NCBI GenBank assembly: GCA_963814955.1
Contig: CAWFEX010000006.1
Location: 496,001 to 560,000 of the forward strand
Direction of reading: 5' to 3'
From: DATCJA01 sp963814955
GTDB lineage: Bacteria > Acidobacteriota > Vicinamibacteria > Vicinamibacterales > UBA2999
DNA: 64,000 nucleotides
Shown here: positions 52,375 through 61,400 of the stretch, piece by piece
Numbering within the stretch: the first letter of the stretch is position 1
How the letters are laid out: the number at the start of each line of letters is the position of its first letter
Made by a program: the position numbers and the translations under genes
Notes under the pieces: model-generated
Database searches by the model: none
The model's input: the letters and a program-made list of their open reading frames with translations, nothing else
Told to the model about the DNA's origin: nothing

Positions 52375-54309
52375 TCAGACTCCTGCGACCACCGTGAGCG
52401 GCGCGGACGATGAGGCCGAGGGCCGCTCGTCGATGAACATGCGATGCCACGACTCCAGCATCAGCAGGCTCCAGAGATGGTTGTGCCACGATCCAGTGCC
52501 TCGCCAATGTTCCTCGAGCAGCCGCTGGACGGCACCGGGCTTGAAGTAGCCTCGCGCACTCAAACGGCCATCGAGCAGCAGATCTCCACTCATGTCTCGC
52601 AACTCGTGTCGAAACCATCGCTCGAGCGGAACGCTGAATCCTTTCTTGGGCCGGTCGATGATCTCATCCGGCAGGAGGCGGCGAACGGCCTTCTTGAAGA
52701 TGTACTTGCTGTCGGTACCGCGCAGCTTCAAGTCGGACGGGAGACTCGCCGCAAACGCCATGAACTCGTGATCGAGCATCGGAGATCGCCCTTCCAGGGC
52801 GTGCGCCATTGTCGCGATGTCGACTTTTACGAGCAGACAGTCGCTCAAGTAGTAAGAGACATCGACGTCGAGCACCGTATCGACGAAGTCCTGCGCGTCG
52901 GATCGCTCGAACGCGTCCGTCAGGAAGGTCGGTGCGCCGGCGTCTCCCGCGGCGGCCAGAAATGCGGGCTCGCACATGTCGGCCTTCAGGTCGGGCTCGA
53001 AGATCATCATTCGACGAGAGTACCGGCCCGCGGGCGTGTCCGACAGCCGGCGGAGCCATTGCCGGCCCCGATAGAGCACCGAGTCGGACCGGCCGGGGGC
53101 GGGCGACAGTCGCGCAACCCCGCCAACAGCCTGCCGTACTGGTCTCGGCAAGCGATCGAACCGCCGCGCGGGCGGCGACGTTATGTAGCGGCGGTAGCCG
53201 GCAAAATTTTCGTCGCCGGCGTCGCCGTTCAGCGCGACCGTGACGTGCCGCCGCGCGAGCTGGGCTAGATAGTACGTGGGGATCGCCGAGGCATCGGCGT
53301 ACGGTTCGTTGTAGTGCCAGACGAGCCGCGGGAAAATCGCCACCGCGTCCGGTTTGACGACGAACTCGTGGTGATCGGTCCCGTACCGCTGCGCAACCAG
53401 GCGGGCGTACGGCAGCTCGTCGTAATCCTTTTCGTCGAAACCGATCGAGAAGGTCTTGACCGGGCCGTTGCTGATCCCCGCCATCAACGCCACGACGGTG
53501 CTCGAGTCGACGCCGCCGCTCAAGAAAGCCCCGAGCGGCACGTCGCTGATGAGGCGGAGCCGCACGGCTTGGCGCAGGCGCTCGATCAACTCCTCACACG
53601 CTTCGGCTTCGGTCAGATGTCGTTTCGCGGCGTACGAGAGCTTCCAGTAGCGCTCAACGGTGACGCGGCCGTCCTCCACGAGCAGGTAGTGCGCGGGCGG
53701 CAGCTTTCGAACGCCCTTGAACGCCGAGAGCGGACTGGGGACGTACTGATAATTCAGATATGCCGACAGCGCGGCCGGCTCGGGTTCCGGAGTGAATCCG
53801 GCATCTGCGAGAAACGCCTTCGGCTCCGAGGCGAACGCAATCCCGTCGCGGTCGAGCCAATAGTGCAGCGGCTTCTTGCCGACGCGGTCGCGCGCCACGA
53901 ACAGCCGGCGCGCATCGGCGTCCCAGATGGCAAACGCGAACATGCCCCGAAACCGCGAAATGCAGTCGATGCCCCACTCACGGTAAGCGCCGAGCATGAC
54001 CTCCGTGTCACTCCTCGAGCGAAACGCGTGCCCGCGGTTCTCCAGCTCTCGCCGCAGTTCCAGGAAGTTGTAGATTTCCCCGTTGAACGTAATGACGAGC
54101 CTGCCGTCGGCCGATGTCATCGGCTGACGCCCGGCGGGACTCAGGTCGATGATCGCAAGCCTGCGATGACCGAGTCCCACGTACGAGTCGGTCCACACAC
54201 CGTCCGCGTCTGGACCGCGATGCGCGATGAGGTCGCACATGCGGCCCAGCAATTCCGCCGAGACGGGGGCCCCCGACCGGTAGTTCACGCGCCCTGCAAT
54301 CCCGCACAT
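52375..54309 (-). CDS. Asparagine synthase (glutamine-hydrolysing)-type amidotransferase 2
   Basis: A 644-residue enzyme. I start it at ATG 54309 because MCGIAGRVNYRSG places Cys-1 as the class II glutaminase nucleophile; the longer frame adds 19 unrelated residues. Motifs include FNGEIYNFLELRREL, ARDRVGKKPLHYWL, the ATP loop FLSGGVDSSTVVALM and MLDHEFMAFAASLP. It is of the type found with exosortase/exopolysaccharide systems and, directly upstream of the sugar-nucleotide dehydrogenase, could convert a uronic acid into a uronamide. It is distinct from copy 1 at 26523. It follows a secreted protein and the polyketide synthase in the same direction. Confidence 0.93.
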   Translation of the reverse strand: MCGIAGRVNYRSGAPVSAELLGRMCDLIAHRGPDADGVWTDSYVGLGHRRLAIIDLSPAGRQPMTSADGRLVITFNGEIYNFLELRRELENRGHAFRSRSDTEVMLGAYREWGIDCISRFRGMFAFAIWDADARRLFVARDRVGKKPLHYWLDRDGIAFASEPKAFLADAGFTPEPEPAALSAYLNYQYVPSPLSAFKGVRKLPPAHYLLVEDGRVTVERYWKLSYAAKRHLTEAEACEELIERLRQAVRLRLISDVPLGAFLSGGVDSSTVVALMAGISNGPVKTFSIGFDEKDYDELPYARLVAQRYGTDHHEFVVKPDAVAIFPRLVWHYNEPYADASAIPTYYLAQLARRHVTVALNGDAGDENFAGYRRYITSPPARRFDRLPRPVRQAVGGVARLSPAPGRSDSVLYRGRQWLRRLSDTPAGRYSRRMMIFEPDLKADMCEPAFLAAAGDAGAPTFLTDAFERSDAQDFVDTVLDVDVSYYLSDCLLVKVDIATMAHALEGRSPMLDHEFMAFAASLPSDLKLRGTDSKYIFKKAVRRLLPDEIIDRPKKGFSVPLERWFRHELRDMSGDLLLDGRLSARGYFKPGAVQRLLEEHWRGTGSWHNHLWSLLMLESWHRMFIDERPSASSSAPLTVVAGV

Positions 54310-54402
54310 CTCAGGCGGTCTCGAATGGATCTCTCGCAGCCGGCGCCGCGAATGCGCCGACAGCAAACCGCTTCAGCGGTGCGATCACGACGCTGGATTC
54401 GA

Positions 54403-55292
54403 TCATTTCGGCTCTGCCGTTTCAATCAGCCGCCGTGCCTCCGTCCGCAGTTTCCTGATCGCGTCTGGAGTAGCCGCACCCCGCCGCAGCTTGTTCAATG
54501 CGCCGCGGGGTGCAACACGCGGCGGTCCCTCTACCATCTTGCTGAGTTCACTGAACGGAATCTTGTAATCGCGACTGATTACAACCGCCAGTGCAAGCTC
54601 CTCCACCCGACGAAACCGTCCCACCTCCGTCTCGATGTTGGCATCCGCAGGAAGAAGCTTGTGCAACGCCTCCGACAACGCGACGTACTTCTCGATATCG
54701 CCTGGTGCGAGAATCCCTCGTCGCGCACGCGCCGCTGGCTCCCGGGGCCGCTCGGTGCGTGCCGCCCTGGTTTGTCGAGGGCGCGTTGGTCGCTGTGGAG
54801 CCGACTGCGTCTGGGAGGCGGCGGATCCCGCCAGCCACACCGGGTTGCTCCAGGCGCCGGCCTGCCCATGCGACAACGTCTGGACTCTAATGGTGCCGTT
54901 GTCGATGCTCTCGGGAATACTCTCTGGCGGCAGCGTCACGCGTGCCGTGCGGCCTCGCACGGTCAACGCATCCCTTGCCACATCCATCGTTCGAACGGCG
55001 GTGGAGCTGTTCGCCTGGAAGAACCCGACGCGAAAACCGGTAATCGCATTGCCGCTGTCCGCTGGCTGCGTCGTGAATTCTTCGGGTACGTCGAACTCGA
55101 GCACGATGGGCTCGCGAGGCTCGGCCGCATTCTGCGCCGACGCGGAACGGGTGCTCGGCGCCGATGGCGCTCCGGTTTGTGCGCTGGCATTGGTTTGGGT
55201 CTCCCCGCCCGCGGCCGCAGCGGCGGCGGGACGACGAACAGCGAAGCCAGGCAGATGCTTCTCACGACGTGCATCTGAATGCTCCGTGACAT
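54403..55292 (-). CDS. Secreted protein of unknown function (apparent frameshift near the signal peptide)
   Basis: A protein of about 296 residues when joined. A signal-like start MSRSIQMHVVRSICLASLFVV is read from ATG 55292 (or MHVVRS from 55274). About 20 codons on, the frame must change near 55215-55225, in a GC-rich CCGCCGCC run, to continue into GGETQTNASAQTGAPSAPS (low-complexity linker), a beta-rich domain (IVLEFDVPEEF, ITGFRVGFFQANSSTAV, TARVTLPPESIPESI) and a C-terminal helical, basic region. Without the change the protein would lack an export signal. The beta domain resembles fibronectin-type or carbohydrate-binding sandwiches only in general. It lies 17 bases after the polyketide synthase stop. 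Confidence 0.68.
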
Positions 55293-55309
55293 GACGATCA
55301 TCCGGGTCA

Positions 55310-58300
55310 TCACCATGGTCGATCAATGTCGGAATCGCCTTGCGTGACGAACCACGCGTCGGCCGAAAGCACCCTGTCGCGCGAAGGTCCCGACAGCGGT
55401 CCCGGATCCACGAGCAGAAATCGTTCGGGCTTCCGCAGGTGAAACGCGCAATCACGCAGCGCCTCGGTGAGGCGCGCGCCGACGTGATGACAAATCAGCG
55501 CATCCGCGTCGGCGGCCGTCGCGGCCGCCGACGCCGCGCGAATGACCTGGCGCAGCGCAGCGGCCTCCCCCAATGGTGTCACGAGGTCGACGAGAAACGC
55601 ACGCCGGTATCGGTAGATGTCATCGGCGTTGCGCACCATCCAGACCGCGATACCTTTCAGATCCTTCCCGTCCAGCAATTCCAGCCGAAGAAACTGCTGC
55701 CCCGGTTGATCTACGTACTTCCAGTTCAGGTAGGACGCGTCGCGCACGACCGCGCACGTCATGTCACGCGACGCCGCCTGCCAGAGGCGGTCGTGCCGCT
55801 CGTCGAAGCAGTCGATGATGCGCGCCTCGAACTGGCGGCGCTCACCTAGCAGGTCACGCAATGTGGCCGAGGCACGAAGCCCCAATTCAGCCGCGTACAC
55901 AGCCGGCCGTGGCAGCTTTCCTTTCAGCACGTTTGCAGGACGCGCCAGAAGCTGCGCCGTCTGCAGCGGGGCCACCTGCTTCCAGCCAAGCCGGAACTGA
56001 ATCTCGCGCATTTCCGATGTCTGGCCGAGCGAAAGGCTGAACGGCTGATCGCCGTGTGCCTCCACCATCAGCCGCGATCCGATGGCCTGATTCCGGTATG
56101 CGGGCAGCACCATGGTGTCCACCAACCAACCGGTGTCCAGCTCTTCGTCGCCGACCTTCAGCCGCACGGGAATCGAAGCCATTTGCCCGACAATCGCGCC
56201 CGCGTCGCGATGCAGCCATACCGCGGGGGCTCGCTTGAGACGACGAGCTGATTCAACGAACATCCACCGCCATCTCGACGGAATCAGGTCGGGATTGCGC
56301 TGCGCGAACGCTTCTGACTGAAAGTTGAAGATCTCGGACTCGACGGCCGGGTCGTACCGGGTCACCTGTTTGCCACCGGCGGGCGGATCCAGAACCGCGA
56401 CGGATGCAGTGGCGACGGCCGTGAACGTTTGTGTAGATGTGGGGCGAACCCTGTCGGGTTCGCCAGGCGGGCCTGACAAGGCCCGCCCCACAGGAATGGA
56501 AATGGCGTCCGCGCCCTCGAGGGGCAGGCGGTCGACCAGTCTCCCGGCAAGCGACCGCACATCGGGATGATCAAAGACGAGCGCACTGCAGGAAATGCCA
56601 ACCCGCTTTTTCAGACGGCCTACCAGGTCCGCCATCATCAGCGAGTCCATTCCAATCTCGTAGAAATTCCGATCGAGACCGACGCTGGCGGGATCGTGGA
56701 ACCCGAGCGTCTCGGCCACCTCGCGCTGGAGGCGTTGCGCCAGCTCTGCCTCGCGCTCGGCCGCGGGAAGTGCCTGCAGGATCCCGATCCAGTCTGCCGG
56801 CGTGCCGCCCGGCTGGGAGTCCGCAACTCGCGTCGGCGTCGTGTAGTTGGTTATCTCGGACAGAATCGGGCGGGTACGTCGGCTCTCGTAGATCGGCCGG
56901 AAGGTGTCCCAGTCGACGTCTGCTACAACCGTCTGTGCCCTGCGCGCGCGAACGGTCGTGTCGAGCGCTTTCAGCGCCTGGTCCGGCTCGAGCCCCCGAT
57001 TGCCAATCCGCTCGAACTGCTGGAGATGAAGTGACGAAGCCATCCCACCTCCACTCCAGGGTCCCCAGTTGATCGTGGTGGCGGCGAGGCCAAAACGCCG
57101 GCGCTCCAGGGCAAGGGCGTCGAGGAATGCGTTGGCAGCGGCGTAGTGCCCGCGATGCTGCGAGCCGAGAACCGACGCCAGCGACGAAAAGCAGACGAAG
57201 AAGTCGAGATGCGACGTGCGCGTGCGATCGTGCAGCAGCCAGCCGCCCCTGACTTTGGCGGCCAGCGCGGTTTTCATATCCGCCGGCGTTATTGCGGTCA
57301 GAGGGATCGTCGCATCCACCCCCGCTGCATGCACGATTCCACGAAGGGGCGCCTGACCTGATGCAATTCGAGCGAGGAGAGCGTCGACACCTTCAGCGGT
57401 AGAAACGTCTGCCGCAAGGACCGACACCGCCACACCGGTGTCTGCCAGTCGGGCAATGGACGCTTTCAGCGAGTCATCGACTTCGGCGCGGCGGCTGGCC
57501 AGAACAATATGACGCGCGCCACTGGCAACCAGCCATCGCGCGACATGCAATCCAAGGACGCCAACGCCGCCTGTGACGAGGTAGGTGGCGTCGGTCCGCA
57601 GGATCGGCTGAGTGGAGTATTCCGCGGCGACCGGTTCCGTGCACCTTACGAGACGCGCGACGTAACGGCCTCCTTCCGTCAGCGCAATCTGGTCTTCGTC
57701 ACCGGTGCTCGTCAGCTCGCGAGCCAGGGTCCGTGCGGCCGCTCGCGGATCGGCGTGTGACACGTCTATGAGCCCGCCCCAGAGCTCCGGATGCTCGAGC
57801 GCGATCGTGCGGCCTAAACCCCAGACAGGTGCCTGCGCGATCGAAACATCGGTCTGGCGGGCCGTAAAGGCCTGCCCTACGGGTTCCACCGCAAGGGCCC
57901 GGTCTGCGGGATCGGTCGAAACCGCACCGCGCGTCACGATCCACAAGGCCGGATGCGACACGGCTGCGGCAGCAAGCGCCTGCACCACGTGAACGGCACT
58001 CGAGACACCGCGTTCAACGGCGCGATCGAGCGCCTCGACGTCGAGACCGTGACTGTGTGACGCGTCGAGGTTCCACAGGTGCACGACCCGCTGAATCGGC
58101 GTCGCCGTTTCGGAGACCGCCGTCCAGAGCTGCTTCAGGTCGTCGGCACTTCCCGGGTCGACCGTATAACTTCGAATGCCAGTCGACTCGAACCGTGCGC
58201 CCGCCGCAACGAGCGTGGTTTCGATGCCGCGTTCGTGAAGAGCGTCGGCCAGTTCGGCCCCGACTCCTTGCTGGTCGGCCAGGATCACCCATTGACCGGA

Positions 58301-58449
58301 TACCGGATTCGCGGCGTTGGGATTCACCTTGCGCCAGACGATCTCGTAGAGCTGCGGCTCGCGCGGCCGCTCCTGCACATCGACACGCACCGCCGCTTGC
58401 GGGACGTGCAGGGTTGGACGCGCCAGATCTTTCAGCCAGTACCTGTCGG
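55310..58449 (-). CDS. Polyketide synthase, C-terminal half (KR-ACP-GNAT), continued from the upstream frame
   Basis: The frame is open from 58723, but the protein-like part begins near 58449 with YWLKDLARPTLHVPQ, the direct continuation of LPTYAFTGRQ in the preceding frame. One extra base at CAGGTAC near 58441-58449 separates them. Domains: ketoreductase about residues 370-570 of this frame (TYLVTGGVGVLGLHVARWL, FSSLASVLGS, and GHYAAANAFLDAL with catalytic Ser and Tyr); acyl carrier protein with phosphopantetheine Ser in FYEIGMDSLMMADL; then, after a linker with a palindromic element, about 330 residues of a GNAT-like domain (VDTMVLPAYRNQAIGSRLM). No dehydratase, enoylreductase or thioesterase is visible. 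The GNAT domain at the end could release the acyl chain by transferring it to an amine or hydroxyl. Confidence 0.88.
56438..56492. repeat. Palindromic element E1 inside the PKS linker
   Basis: A 55-base element bounded by the inverted repeat TGTGGGGCG / CGCCCCACA. It contains two internal hairpins, CGAACCC-TGTC-GGGTTCG and GGCGGGCCT-GACA-AGGCCCGCC. It lies in the linker between the ACP and GNAT domains and is translated as VGRALSGPPGEPDRVRPT. Confidence 0.75.
57855..57881. repeat. Palindromic element E2 inside the PKS
   Basis: A 27-base imperfect palindrome, GGCGGGCC-GTAA-AGGCCTGCC plus CTAC, related to E1 and E3. It is translated in the same frame as VGQAFTARQ and lies in the structural region before the ketoreductase core. 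Confidence 0.65.
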
Positions 58450-61400
58450 CCCGTGAACGCGTAGGTCGGGAGGGAGACTCGCGTACGCGAGTAGGGCGCA
58501 TCGAATCCGTCCCAGTCGATGCTGCCGCCGCGAACGTACACGCGAGCGACGCTGCCGAGGAGCGTCTGCCACGGGTCCCCATCTTTGCGTGCCGACGGCA
58601 GCCATTCGATGCCGGAATCGTCTGCCACACACTGGCGCGCCATCCCAAGCAGGACCGGGTGAGGACCAACCTCGATGCACACATCGACGTGATCGGCTTC
58701 GAGCGTCCTCGCCGCTCCAGCAAACTGCACCGGGTCAGTGACGTTCCGGAGCCAGTACTCCGGCCGAGTGAGGTTGCCCTCGGACAGAGTGCTGTCCACG
58801 CAGCTCACGAACTTCACCGTGGGCGGCGCGAACGAAATTTCACGGACAACACGCTCGTATGCCGCAAGCATCGGCCGCATCAGCGGCGAGTGGAACGCGT
58901 GCGACACAGTGAGCGCCTTCGTCTTGACTCCATCCGCATTCAACCGGGCGCTGATTTCGGCAATCGCCGCGCCGTCACCCGAAATCACCACCTGGCCCGG
59001 CGCGTTGATTGCGGCGATAGCGACGCGTTCCTCATAACCCGCGATGGCTTTCCGCACGCGCTCTTCGTCAGCCATCACCGACGTCATGCCGCCGCCAGCC
59101 GGCAACGCCTGCATGAGGCGGCCCCGCGCCTCGACGAGCTTCAGCGCGTCTTCGAGAGTCAGGCCGCCTGCGACACACATCGCGGCAATCTCGCCGATGC
59201 TGTGCCCCAGAACCACGTCGGGCCTGATTCCCCACGAGTGCCAGAGCTGGCTGATTGCATATTCAAAGGCAAACAGCGCCGGCTGCGTATACGCAGTCTG
59301 GTTCACGAGCTCCGCGTCTGCGCTGCCCTCAGGTGCAAAAAGGACGTCGAGCAGCGGACGGTCCATGAGCCTGTCGAGGATTGCCGCGGACCGATCGATC
59401 GCCGCCCGGAACACCGGCTGCGTGTCGTACAGGTGACGTCCCATTCCCGAGTACTGGGAACCCTGGCCCGTAAAGAGAAACGCAATCCTTGGAACCGATC
59501 CTGTCTTGGCCACACCGCGTGCGGCTGTCTTGACTTCCTCGCCGGTGGCGAATGCACGAAGCGCACGGGTCATGTCGTCGCGCGTTGCGACAGGTACGGC
59601 CATCCGGTGCTCGAAATGCTCGCGGCCATTGCCAGCACTGAAGCAGACGTCGCCAACGGTCAGTTCGGGATCTTTGTCCAGCCGTTGCAGCAGCCGGTCA
59701 GCGTTCTCTCGGAGCGAAGCGTCGCTTCGAGCCGACAGGGCCAGCACATGGAGCGGGCGCTCGACGGACGCTGAAGCGACACCGGGTACTTCAGGTGCCT
59801 CCTCGACGATGATGTGGGCGTTGGCGCCACCTACCCCAAAAGAGCTGAGTCCCGCACGGCGTGGCAGCAAAATGGATTCGCCATTCGCATGCGCGAGCGG
59901 CTGTCGCCATTCGGCAAGCTCGCGCTGAACATCGAATGGGCCCTGTGCGAACGGAATCTGCGGATTCGGACGGTTCGAGGTAATCGATGGCAACAACGTA
60001 CGGTGCTGGAGCTGCAGGAGGACCTTGATCAGACCGAGCACGCCCGCGCCGGCTTCCAGGTGCCCGATGTTCGGCTTGATCGAACCCAACGTGCAACGAT
60101 GCTCGATGCTCAGGCCGCCGTCCCTGAGCTCTTGGGTTCCGTAGGCCAGCGTCAGTCCGCGTACTTCGATGGGGTCGCCGAGCGCCGTTCCGGTTCCATG
60201 CGCCTCGACGTAGGAAATCGTCCGTGGATCGATGGCCGCGGCGCGCAGGCTGCGAAGGATCGCTTCTGATTGCGCCTGAGGATTCGGCGCGGTAAAGCCA
60301 ATCGTGCCGCTACCCGTACTCAAACCCGTGCCTTTGATCACGCCGTAAATGCGGTCGCCGCGGCGCAATGCCTCGTCGAGCCGTCGAAGGATCACCACAC
60401 CGGCGCCTTCGCCGAGCACCGTCCCATCGGCGTCAGCGCCAAACGGCTCGCAACGGCCGCGCATCGAGAGAATGCCCAGACGCCCAAGTGATGCAAACCG
60501 ATCGGGATCGAGAATCAGATTGACGCCGCCAACGACAGCCGCGCGGCATTCGCCGGCCCTGAGCGACGCGCACGCCAGATGGAGCGCGGTGCCGGAGGAC
60601 GAGCAGGCCGTGTCCACGGCGAGACTGGGCCCGCCAAAGCCGAGGAGCTGCGACAGCCGGTTCGCGAGGCTGAACCCCTCCCAGCAGCGATAGGGATTCG
60701 TGGTCGACCCGAGGTTCGCGCGCGCACCATAGTCGCCGTACATGACGCCGGCGAATACTCCGGTATCGGGGTCATGCTTGGCGCCAACACAGCCTGCGTC
60801 TTCGAGCGCACTCCATGCCACTTCGAGAAACAGCCGAAGCTGCGGGTCCATGTATTGAGCTTCACGCGGCGAGACCCCGAAGAACTCGGCATCGAATTGC
60901 GCCACATCGGCGAGCAGCCCTGCCCAGTGGGGACGGGCGTCGACGAGTGGATGAAGGAAATCGCGGCGCTCGCTGGACACGGCGTCGACAGCACTCCGGC
61001 CCGCACTCAAAAGCTCCCACAGCTCGGCGGGGGAATTGGCGCCGGCACACCGGACGTGCATACCGATCACGGCGATGTCTGTGGATGCATGGGACGCCGT
61101 CTCGGAGTGGCGGCCAGTAAAGGGGGGCCCTACATGCCGGGAGTCTGCGTCTTCGTCAACGTGAGGTGGACCTTTACGGTCTGCCTCCCCCAATGCGGCG
61201 ATCGCCCGCACAATTTCGCTCACCGTGCGGTGCTCGAACAGCAGCGTCGGCGGCACCCATGGAAACGCGTCGATCAACTCGACGGTGATTTCGACAATCT
61301 TGAGCGAATCGCAACCGAGCGCCTCGAGCCGGTCGAGCTCTTTGATTTTCGCTACCGGCGTACGGAGCGCACCTGCGAACGCGCTGTAGACTTTTTCTGC

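Noticed and set aside
53314..55278. 654-codon plus-strand open frame opposite asparagine synthase 2 and the secreted protein
   Set aside because: Antisense shadow with no domain; the minus strand has the glutaminase and ATP-loop motifs.
54403..55455. 350-codon version of the secreted protein beginning at 55455
   Set aside because: The first 50-70 residues overlap the end of the polyketide synthase in another frame and contain no signal peptide, whereas a good signal sequence is present in the neighbouring frame at 55292.
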